In this document: piece by piece, positions 1-5,242 of the stretch
Layout of the letters: every line of letters starts with the position of its first letter
Position numbering within the stretch: position 1 is the stretch's first letter
Assembly: GCA_947631675.1 (NCBI GenBank)
Contig: CANRMG010000111.1
Span: 1-6,262 of the forward strand
Origin: an uncultured Oscillospiraceae bacterium
GTDB lineage: Bacteria; Bacillota_A; Clostridia; Oscillospirales; Oscillospiraceae
Direction: 5' to 3'
DNA: 6,262 nt
Program-made: the position numbers and the translations under genes
The notes under the pieces: model-generated
Seen by the model: only the letters and a program-made list of their open reading frames with translations
Told to the model about the DNA's origin: nothing
The model's database searches: none

Positions 1-547
1 CCCGGCCGATCACCGGGTCCAGTTCGTTATCCCGGGCCCGCTGGACCAGGTCGGTGCCGTACTTTTGAAGGGCGTCGTAGGTGTCCTCCGGGCTGTCGGT
101 GGTGACGTGGCCGGTCTTGACTTTGGCAAGCTCCGCGGTGAAGCCGTCCTTCGTCACATTATACTGCCGCAGGATGTCCCGGATGGCGGGGGTGGGGTGG
201 GCGAAGATGCCCAGCATCAGGTGTTCCACGGACACGTACTCATCTTTGAGCTGGGCCGCCACCTTCTGGGCGAAGTCTATAATTTTGCCGAACTCGTTGG
301 AGGGGTACACGCTCTGGGCCCCCTGGACCTTGGGCAGCTTGCTTATGGCGCTGTCCAGGGCCGCGAGAACGCCGTCGCAGTCCACGCCCATGCGGCCGAA
401 GAGGGTGGGGATGAGCCCCCCGTCCGCGTCCAACAGGGCGTAAAAGAGGTGCTCCGCCGTAACGTACTGGTTGTCGTTCTCCCGGGCCATGGCGGTGGCG
501 TTGTTGATGGTCTCTATGGTCTTCTGTGTCAGCTTGTCGCTGTTCAT
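1..547 (-). CDS. clpB: ClpB disaggregase, N-terminal part (cut by window edge)
   Basis: This is the first 182 codons of the Hsp100 ATP-dependent disaggregase ClpB, which with DnaK/DnaJ rescues aggregated cytoplasmic proteins. The translation starts MNSDKLTQKTIETINNA and shows the two Clp N-terminal repeats: one around residues 10-70 with the motif YVTAEHLFYALL, the second around 85-145 with YVSVEHLMLGIF. It then reaches the linker and the family signature ALQKYGTDLVQRARDNELDP before running off the window just ahead of the first Walker A motif. The ATG at 545-547 is chosen because AAGGAAG (557-563) lies 9 nt upstream and the protein start aligns with the family. No CIRCE operator or CtsR tandem heptad is visible upstream. 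A 257-bp inverted-repeat element begins 43 bp upstream of the start codon. Identity is very secure; the C-terminal two-thirds, including both ATPase domains, lies outside. Confidence 0.96.
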   Translation of the reverse strand, partial: MNSDKLTQKTIETINNATAMARENDNQYVTAEHLFYALLDADGGLIPTLFGRMGVDCDGVLAALDSAISKLPKVQGAQSVYPSNEFGKIIDFAQKVAAQLKDEYVSVEHLMLGIFAHPTPAIRDILRQYNVTKDGFTAELAKVKTGHVTTDSPEDTYDALQKYGTDLVQRARDNELDPVIGR

Positions 548-658
548 GACAGGTCACTTCCTTTTGAAAAATACTTCTCGCTATGCTATGGCGCTCCCTG
601 CGTCGACAGCAAAGCGCGGCCGGCCATTCCAGTGTTGGCATAGCGCGGCACAGCCCGA

Positions 659-714
659 CAGTACACCTGCGCACCGTTTCGCTTCGCTCAACAATGTGCC
701 AAGCAGGCGCACTG
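659..714 (-). other. Hairpin inside the element, stable only in minus-strand RNA
   Basis: The segments 659-670 and 703-714 form a 12-bp stem. Ten pairs are Watson-Crick. The other two (663 with 710, 665 with 708) are G-U wobbles in the minus-strand transcript but A-C mismatches in a plus-strand transcript. Inside the stem, 671-674 can pair with 696-699 and 676-678 with 690-692, leaving a purine-rich loop. The asymmetry suggests that the RNA read in the same direction as the genes is the one that folds. A function is not shown. Confidence 0.55.
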
Positions 715-779
715 CCGGTTCTGTCCGCGCGTCAGGCTGGTGAGGGCCGCCCGCCGACGGCGCTCCAAGGAGGCAGCGT

Positions 780-823
780 CCCCGAGCAAATATTGCTGAG
801 CGCAGCGAAGACGTTTGCCGGGG
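780..823 (-). other. Second hairpin inside the element
   Basis: The segments 780-790 and 814-823 pair over ten bases (CCCCGGCAAA with TTTGC and CGGGG on the minus strand) with a single bulged base at 785. The loop holds a small nested hairpin, 795-798 with 803-806. The loop sequence at 797-809 is complementary to the loop of the neighbouring hairpin at 678-690. There is no T-tract, so this is not an intrinsic terminator. Confidence 0.55.
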
Positions 824-870
824 ATGCTGTCGACGCAGGGAGCGCCTTATCCAGCCGCACGTTAGGCGCA

Positions 871-1521
871 TTACAATATCACATTCCCCGCCCGGAGCCA
901 GGCGATATACTCGCCCTCCACGTCCCGGGGGGCCATGTTCCCGGCCAGATACCCCTTCATGAGCCTATCAAAAAGCTGCACGTAGGCGCTGATGGCCGCG
1001 GCCACGTCGGCGGTGGCGTAATCCCGCCGACCCGGCAGATCCAGGGTGCGGGTGAACCGGCCGGGGTACAGGGCGTATTCCACCGGCACGGGGTGATAGG
1101 CCGCCACCAGCTCGTCCTCCACCTCTTTCCACAGCCGGAAGAAATCGCCCATGGCGTCCAGAAGCTCCTGGGACTGGGTGCGGAACACCACCGCCAGCTC
1201 TCCCATGGCGCCCTCCCGGTCCCGGTACAGCTCCACGGAGTACTTCACCGTGGGCCGGTAGCGGTACTGGAGGCTGGATTTCATGCTCATGGTCATGGCG
1301 TTGGGGGCCACGAAGGGCACCAGGTCCGTGTCCGCGCCCAATATCTCTCCGATCTGGCGGAAGATATCCTGGACCCGGCGCTCCGGCGTCACCATATCCG
1401 TGTACTCGGCCAGGATCTGGTTCACCAGGGCCGAGCGGTTGGTGCCCATCCGATGGGCCAGGGCATCCACGGCCCGGACCACGTCGTCGGAGAGCATCAG
1501 GCTGTACAGGGTCTTTTTCAT
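871..1521 (-). CDS. Ribbon-helix-helix domain protein with unknown C-terminal region
   Basis: This is a 216-residue protein. Residues 1-43 fit a CopG/Arc-type ribbon-helix-helix DNA-binding fold: a short basic strand (MKKTLYSLML), a helix with acidic cap (SDDVVRAVDALAHRMG), then TNRSALVNQILAEY as the second helix. Such domains dimerise and insert the paired strands into the major groove. Residues about 45-216 are a mixed alpha/beta region with a conserved-looking stretch near 67-100 (LVPFVAPNAMTMSMKSSLQY) that I do not recognise; it is far longer than a plain antitoxin tail. The ATG at 1519-1521 has GAGGTGAG (1527-1534) 5 nt upstream and its own strong promoter. No toxin-like partner gene adjoins it, which argues against a simple toxin-antitoxin role. 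A transcriptional regulator, possibly autoregulated, is likely; the target is unknown. Confidence 0.85.
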   Translation of the reverse strand: MKKTLYSLMLSDDVVRAVDALAHRMGTNRSALVNQILAEYTDMVTPERRVQDIFRQIGEILGADTDLVPFVAPNAMTMSMKSSLQYRYRPTVKYSVELYRDREGAMGELAVVFRTQSQELLDAMGDFFRLWKEVEDELVAAYHPVPVEYALYPGRFTRTLDLPGRRDYATADVAAAISAYVQLFDRLMKGYLAGNMAPRDVEGEYIAWLRAGNVIL

Positions 1522-1541
1522 TGTCTCTCACCTCGCATAAC

Positions 1542-1570
1542 ATTCTACCGCTCTATATAAACTTTGTCAA
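1542..1570 (-). promoter_or_regulatory. Sigma-A-type promoter of the ribbon-helix-helix gene
   Basis: On the minus strand a perfect -35 TTGACA (1565-1570) is followed by exactly 17 bp and a -10 TAGAAT (1542-1547). Transcription would begin near 1535, giving a leader of only about 14 nt that is essentially the ribosome binding site. It is the clearest promoter in the window and lies downstream of the terminator of the preceding operon, so this gene is its own transcription unit. Confidence 0.85.
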
Positions 1571-1585
1571 GCGATTTATATAAAT
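1554..1585. promoter_or_regulatory. Candidate operator: AT-rich palindrome plus repeated half site at the promoter
   Basis: ATTTATATAAAT (1574-1585) is a perfect 12-bp palindrome just upstream of the -35 hexamer. Its core TATATAAA recurs at 1554-1561 inside the promoter spacer, 23 bp away. Paired short palindromic sites flanking a promoter are typical for ribbon-helix-helix autoregulators, but AT-rich upstream sequence could also be a simple UP-like element. The repeat is seen; the binding role is inferred. Confidence 0.4.
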
Positions 1586-1614
1586 TTCTTGCACGTATTT
1601 TTAGTTTTCCCGCG

Positions 1615-1647
1615 AAAAACCCGCCCCATCCTCTCGGACAGGGCGGG
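1615..1647 (-). terminator. Intrinsic terminator of the glycosyltransferase-rpiB-hydrolase operon
   Basis: In the minus-strand RNA, CCCGCCC (1641-1647) pairs with GGGCGGG (1620-1626). The stem continues inward through two wobble pairs and three Watson-Crick pairs to a GAGA (GNRA) tetraloop at 1632-1635. This gives an uninterrupted 12-bp stem followed directly by five U residues (1615-1619). It begins 16 bp past the stop codon of the hydrolase-like gene. Confidence 0.93.
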
Positions 1648-1662
1648 CGCCTGTTTCTCTTT

Positions 1663-2778
1663 TCAGCCCGCGATCACACAGGAGTCGCACACGTCGGGGA
1701 TGGCGTAGGTGACGGGCACGAAGCGCACGTCCTTATCGCCGTCGTTCATCTTATCGATGGCCAGCTCCATGTCGTTGGCCAGCACATCCGGGCCGGTGGG
1801 GCAATAGAGCCGGGCGAACAGCCGCCAGAAGATGGAGATGTCCTGGCCCGTCTGGGCCCCCAGCCCCTGGCGGAGGCTGGTATCGTTCAGGCGCACGGAC
1901 ACCGCCGCGCCCGTGCCCTCCAGGGCCGCCGCCACACGCCGGCCCATCTGGCACACCGCCACCACGGGATCGGGGCTGGTGCGAAGCTCCGTGGTGTAGG
2001 TAAAGGGGGCGTCCCCGTCGGCCACCGGGTGCTCCAGGTCCGCCAGGACGATCTCGTCGAAGCCCATGTTCGCCAGCTCCACGGCCAGGTCCGTGATATA
2101 GGTCCGGACGGTCTGGTTATAGGGGTCCACCCAGGACCGGCCGTTCCCGTCCTGATAGGACACGCCGTTCCTTACCAGCGCCACGGTCCAGTTCCGCTGG
2201 GCGAGCAGCGCGTCGGTAAAGCAGCTGATCTGGGCGATGGCGGTCTTCCCCGCCCCGTGCAGGGCCTCGATGGCGCCGGTCAGATCCGTGGCGCCGTAGG
2301 TGCCGTAGGAGAGGGCCGTGGCCGTGCCGGAGTTCCAGGCAAGCTGCCCGGCGCTGTCCTTCACCTGCAGCACGGCGGCGTTATAGTAGGCGTCGTTGAC
2401 CACGGAGGAAACGGCCCCCTCCAGGCCGCTGACCACCTCGCTGTAGGAGATGAACCGGCCCTGGATGGGCTTTAGATCCTCCCAGCCGCCCATGTCCACG
2501 TCCTCGAAGTCCGGGTCCTCCCAGATGATCTCCACCGCCACCGGCTCAAAGGTGGCCTGGGGCGTGGGTCCCACTGCCTCCTCCGGGGCGGGCTCGTCCT
2601 TTTTCCCGAAGGGCAGCTCCAAGTGGGCCCCGTCCGTGTCGTAGACCGCGTACTGCTGCAAAAAATAGAACAGCGCCACGGCGCTGACCAAAATCAGCGC
2701 CACCACGAACAGGAATATGTTCAGGGGCACCTTGAATTTACGGCGGCCCCTGTATATGTCCTTGGGACGGTAGGGCAT
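1663..2778 (-). CDS. Membrane-anchored putative glycoside hydrolase (DUF4015/PF13200-like)
   Basis: This is a 371-residue protein with a short basic cytoplasmic N-terminus (residues 1-18), one membrane segment (about 19-41, no lipobox or clear cleavage site) and a Pro/Glu-rich linker (about 42-85). An extracytoplasmic domain of about 270 residues follows. It resembles the putative glycosyl hydrolase family DUF4015 (PF13200), a predicted TIM barrel: the stretch 215-251 (SWVDPYNQTVRTYITDLAVE, then GFDEIVLADLEHP) matches that family's conserved pattern of an extracellular chain ending in an acidic strand. The substrate is unknown; a cell-wall or surface polysaccharide is a reasonable guess. Its ATG abuts the TAA of rpiB (no gap), with GGAG in the last rpiB codons as ribosome binding site, implying translational coupling. 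A strong terminator follows. Family assignment is from memory of motifs and is fairly, not fully, sure. Confidence 0.78.
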   Translation of the reverse strand: MPYRPKDIYRGRRKFKVPLNIFLFVVALILVSAVALFYFLQQYAVYDTDGAHLELPFGKKDEPAPEEAVGPTPQATFEPVAVEIIWEDPDFEDVDMGGWEDLKPIQGRFISYSEVVSGLEGAVSSVVNDAYYNAAVLQVKDSAGQLAWNSGTATALSYGTYGATDLTGAIEALHGAGKTAIAQISCFTDALLAQRNWTVALVRNGVSYQDGNGRSWVDPYNQTVRTYITDLAVELANMGFDEIVLADLEHPVADGDAPFTYTTELRTSPDPVVAVCQMGRRVAAALEGTGAAVSVRLNDTSLRQGLGAQTGQDISIFWRLFARLYCPTGPDVLANDMELAIDKMNDGDKDVRFVPVTYAIPDVCDSCVIAG

Positions 2779-3213
2779 TTATTTCTCCAGATCTTTTATC
2801 ATGGCGATGCGCCGGGTATGGCTCTCCCCGTGGGAGAAGCCGGTGTCCAGATAGGTGTCCACGATGCGCAGGGCAAGCTCCGGGCCCACCACGCGCCCGC
2901 CCAGGCAGAGGACATTGGCGTCGTTGTGCTGGCGGCTCATCTCCGCGGAGAAGCAGTCCCCGCACAGGGCCGCCCGGATGCCGGGGATTTTGTTGGCGGC
3001 GATGGACATGCCGATGCCCGTGCCGCAGACCAGGATGCCCCGTTCATACGTGCCCTCCACCACGGCCCGGCAGAGCTTCTCGGCGTAGGCGGGGTAATCC
3101 ACCCGCTCGCCACCGCAGCCCAGGTCCTCCACGGGGATGTCCCGCTCCTTCAGATGGTCGATGATGAGCTGTTTCAGGGTATAGCCCGCGTGGTCCGATG
3201 CGATAGCGATCAT
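2779..3213 (-). CDS. rpiB: Ribose-5-phosphate isomerase B
   Basis: This 144-residue cytoplasmic enzyme interconverts ribose-5-phosphate and ribulose-5-phosphate in the pentose phosphate pathway; some members act on allose- or galactose-6-phosphate. Full family length is present. It shows SDHAG at the start (Asp7, His8), the phosphate-binding and catalytic loop CGTGIGMSIAANK with Cys63 and Thr65, and SRQHNDANVLCLGGR with His96, equivalents of the Cys/His pair used for ring opening and proton transfer in RpiB. AAGGAG (3223-3228) lies 9 nt before the ATG. The gene sits 65 bp downstream of the membrane glycosyltransferase with no promoter visible between, so it is probably co-transcribed, and its stop codon is flush with the next start. 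The similar LacA/LacB subunits are less likely because the gene is single and lacks lac context. Confidence 0.95.
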   Translation of the reverse strand: MIAIASDHAGYTLKQLIIDHLKERDIPVEDLGCGGERVDYPAYAEKLCRAVVEGTYERGILVCGTGIGMSIAANKIPGIRAALCGDCFSAEMSRQHNDANVLCLGGRVVGPELALRIVDTYLDTGFSHGESHTRRIAMIKDLEK

Positions 3214-3253
3214 GGTATCGTTCTCCTTTTCAGATGGGGATAGTATCTTTCAT

Positions 3254-3278
3254 CCGGCCCCGCAGCCGCGGCGGCCGG
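3254..3278 (-). other. GC-rich intercistronic hairpin after the glycosyltransferase stop
   Basis: CCGGCC (3273-3278) pairs with GGCCGG (3254-3259). After one bulged base (3272) the stem continues as CCGC with GCGG around a four-base loop (3264-3267), ten pairs in all. It begins at the base after the TGA stop of the glycosyltransferase. It lacks a T-tract, so it is not a standard terminator. It may stabilise the upstream mRNA or tune expression of rpiB relative to the membrane protein. Confidence 0.6.
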
Positions 3279-5144
3279 TCAAAACGGCCATGCGTCGGTG
3301 AACCACTTCAGGAACACCTGGCAGTATCGGATGCTCACCTCAGTGCCGGCCAGCACCGGATAGAACAGGCAGAAAAGTCCCACGGACGCGCCGGTGAAGC
3401 CGCCCACCGATGTGAGCCAGCGCTCGTCCCGGCGGTACAGGTCCGCGAAGATATGGCTGACGGCCAGGACCAAAAACACCGTGCTGGGGAAATAGTGGTA
3501 GGCGAAGGTGAGCCGGCTCACCAGCACCCAGGGAAGGAGGTTGGCCAGGTAGCCGATCAGGATGAACACGGCCCTCTCGTCCTTCTCCTTCACCGCCAGC
3601 CAGATCATGCCCGCCATGGCGGCCAGGCCGCCCCAGGCGACCATGGGGTTATTGAACGCGGCGAAGCGGACCGTGGTGCCCGCGCCGGGATTCTCCATGT
3701 AGTAGAGGATGGGCCGGACGTCGAACAGCCACTGGTACCACCTGGAGGCATAGGGATGGGTGGCCACCAGGTCGGAGTGGTAATTCCACATATAGGTCTG
3801 GTTGTCCAGCACCACCTTCAGGTACGTGGGGGAGAACCAGCGCCAGGGCCCGTCCGCCCCCTGGCTGGGGCCGTAAGCCCAGTAGCTGCAGTAGTACACG
3901 GCGCAGGGCACCAGCACGAAGAGGATGAGGCACCAGCCCACGTTGTGAAGAAACTCCCGCAGGACAGCCTTCCTCTCCCGGACGAAGCGGACGGCCCAGT
4001 ACGTGAGCCACACCGCGCCCAGGCCCGCTCCCGCGTAGATGCACACCCACTTGGTGGCCGCGCCGAAGCCGAAGCTCAGGCCCGCCAGGCCCAGCCACAG
4101 AAGGCGCTTTCTCTCCCGCGCCGGCGGCTCTGTCAGCCACATGTACATGAACAGGTTCATCAGGAGGATGAAGAACACCGCGTAGGAGTCGATGGTGGCG
4201 ATCCTGGACTGGGTGAAGTGCATGAAGTCGAAGGCGAACAGGGTGCTGCCCGCCAGGGCCACGGGCAGATACCCGAACATGCGCTTTAAGAGCAGGTACA
4301 AAAGCGGCAGCATCAGCACGCCGAACAATGTGCCCATGAACCGCCAGCCGAAGGGGGTCATGCCGAACAGCCGGATGCCCAGGGACAGGATCATCTTGCC
4401 CATGGGCGGGTGGGTGATCTCATAGGGCCAGCGCTCCTGGATGTGCTCCAGGGCCGTGCGGGCGAAGTATATCTCGTCGAAGTAGGTGCCGTTTTTGTAG
4501 CTGTAGGCGCCGGGTATCACGTCCTGCTCGTCCAGGAGCCCCTCGCAGCCCGGGGCGGCGATGATGTCCGCGGCGTCTATGAGCCGGCCGTCCTCCCCGT
4601 ATATGGCCACCTCGCCCAGGTATTCCTCCCCGCCGGAGATGATGCGGATATACCGGACCTGGCCCCGGTCGGCGTTGAGGATGGCGTCGTTCCAGCGGAA
4701 GAGCTGGGTGTACTGCTGGGTCATGCCGGAGGTGCCGTCCTCCTTCACCTGGTCGATCCAGTTCTCCCCGTCCATGGAAAACTGCAGCTGATAGTCCGCC
4801 GTGCACAGGCCCGAGTAATACCGGATGCCGGTGACATACTGGGGCTGGGCCAGTTCCAGCTGGGCGTAGGTGTTGCCCTGCTCATAGTGGAGGAAGCTCT
4901 GGGGCGCCTTGGTGGAGCCCAGGCCCACGAAGGCCACCACTGCATAGACCGCCGTCAGGACGCCCAGGGCGATCCAATCCGCCTTCCTCATGGCCCGGTC
5001 CGGGGCGGGAAGGCCCTCCCGGGGGCCGGTCAGTTTTGTTCTGTTGTGTATGCTCACCCACCGCCAGCACCAGAGCAGGATGCCCAGGGCCACTGCCAGC
5101 GGGAAAATGATCGTAAGGTTGGAAAACATGTCGCGTACCGTCAT
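3279..5144 (-). CDS. GT39/PMT-family membrane glycosyltransferase with inserted discoidin-like domain
   Basis: This is a 621-residue polytopic protein of the dolichyl-phosphate-mannose protein mannosyltransferase type (GT-C fold), which transfers a sugar from a polyprenyl-phosphate carrier outside the membrane. Membrane segments lie near 10-29 and 57-76, with many more from about 250 to 600. The signature Asp-Glu pair is at 223-224 (TYFDEIYFARTA), followed by THPPMGK (244-250), ATKWVCIY (363-370) and HPYASRWYQW (463-472), all typical of PMT-like enzymes. Residues about 84-186, between the second membrane segment and the Asp-Glu pair, resemble an F5/8 type C (discoidin) beta-sandwich: LQFSMDGENWI, then VRYIRIIS and LGEVAIYGEDG. 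This could bind the glycan or acceptor. The ATG has AAGGAA (5152-5157) 7 nt upstream. It is first in an operon with rpiB and a surface hydrolase-like gene. Donor sugar and acceptor cannot be read from sequence. Confidence 0.88.
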   Translation of the reverse strand: MTVRDMFSNLTIIFPLAVALGILLWCWRWVSIHNRTKLTGPREGLPAPDRAMRKADWIALGVLTAVYAVVAFVGLGSTKAPQSFLHYEQGNTYAQLELAQPQYVTGIRYYSGLCTADYQLQFSMDGENWIDQVKEDGTSGMTQQYTQLFRWNDAILNADRGQVRYIRIISGGEEYLGEVAIYGEDGRLIDAADIIAAPGCEGLLDEQDVIPGAYSYKNGTYFDEIYFARTALEHIQERWPYEITHPPMGKMILSLGIRLFGMTPFGWRFMGTLFGVLMLPLLYLLLKRMFGYLPVALAGSTLFAFDFMHFTQSRIATIDSYAVFFILLMNLFMYMWLTEPPARERKRLLWLGLAGLSFGFGAATKWVCIYAGAGLGAVWLTYWAVRFVRERKAVLREFLHNVGWCLILFVLVPCAVYYCSYWAYGPSQGADGPWRWFSPTYLKVVLDNQTYMWNYHSDLVATHPYASRWYQWLFDVRPILYYMENPGAGTTVRFAAFNNPMVAWGGLAAMAGMIWLAVKEKDERAVFILIGYLANLLPWVLVSRLTFAYHYFPSTVFLVLAVSHIFADLYRRDERWLTSVGGFTGASVGLFCLFYPVLAGTEVSIRYCQVFLKWFTDAWPF

Positions 5145-5182
5145 AAGGCGTTTCCTTTTTCCGTGCGTGAACGTACATAGTT

Positions 5183-5211
5183 ATTATATACCAAAACCGG
5201 GAGCATCGCAA
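5183..5211 (-). promoter_or_regulatory. Promoter of the glycosyltransferase operon, embedded in the dnaJ terminator
   Basis: A perfect -10 TATAAT lies at 5183-5188 on the minus strand. At 17 bp upstream sits TTGCGA (5206-5211), four of six matches to TTGACA, lying across the loop and stem of the preceding hairpin. Transcription would start near 5176, giving a leader of about 32 nt before the ATG. The -10 is strong; the -35 assignment is moderate. Confidence 0.65.
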
Positions 5212-5220
5212 TGCTCCCGG
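5193..5220 (-). terminator. Probable intrinsic terminator of dnaJ
   Basis: A perfect 10-bp stem, CCGGGAGCAT (5211-5220 on the minus strand) with ATGCTCCCGG (5197-5206), encloses a four-base loop TGCG. It is followed by four U residues (5193-5196). It begins 22 bp after the dnaJ stop. The U-tract is short, so some readthrough into the glycosyltransferase operon is possible. Confidence 0.8.
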
Positions 5221-5242
5221 TAAAAATCAAGCGAATGTTTCC

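Larger units (their letters stand above)
590..846. repeat. 257-bp non-coding element with 22-bp perfect terminal inverted repeats (MITE-like or structured RNA)
   Basis: The arms at 590-611 and 825-846 are perfect reverse complements over 22 bp; the core of the left arm is GCGCTCCCTGCGTCGACAGC. Together with its flanks the element fills the gap between the ribbon-helix-helix gene and clpB. Internal hairpins lie at 659-714 and 780-823, and a second nested inverted repeat pairs 678-690 with 797-809 (12 of 13). No convincing reading frame exists inside: open frames across it have no family resemblance and no ribosome binding site. I could not identify a clean target-site duplication (CTAT before the left arm, TTAT after the right). 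The best reading is a MITE-like element mobilised by a transposase elsewhere. The alternative is a structured non-coding RNA or leader for clpB. The repeat is certain; its nature is not. Confidence 0.8.

Noticed and set aside
548..590. Possible clpB promoter (TTGCTG about 18 bp before TAGCAT, partly in the left arm)
   Set aside because: The -35 matches only three of six bases and the spacing is off; not strong enough to list as a promoter.
847..870. Terminator for the ribbon-helix-helix gene
   Set aside because: Only a 5-bp GCGCC/GGCGC pairing with a large loop and no T-tract follows the stop; readthrough into the element seems more likely.
581..871. Minus-strand open frame of 96 codons inside the inverted-repeat element
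   Set aside because: Arg/Leu/Ser-rich with no ribosome binding site, running through both arms and hairpins. It matches what structured GC-rich DNA gives by chance, and no transposase motif is seen.
871..1521. Ribbon-helix-helix gene as the antitoxin of a toxin-antitoxin pair
   Set aside because: No small toxin-like gene adjoins it on either side: the upstream neighbour is an operon with its own terminator, and downstream is only the non-coding element and clpB.
583..1560. Long plus-strand open frame (325 codons) crossing the element and the ribbon-helix-helix gene
   Set aside because: It is the antisense shadow of a GC-rich gene, rich in Gly/His/Val/Arg with no family motif and no ribosome binding site; the minus-strand gene has a start, ribosome binding site and promoter.
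1564..2475. Plus-strand open frame of 303 codons opposite the hydrolase-like gene
   Set aside because: Composition is a His/Gly/Val-rich antisense artefact, and its beginning runs through the operon terminator. The opposite strand encodes a protein with a membrane anchor and recognisable domain.
3234..4289. Plus-strand open frame of 351 codons opposite the glycosyltransferase
   Set aside because: Low-complexity His/Gln/Gly/Ala-rich translation with no motif; antisense of a clear PMT-family membrane protein.
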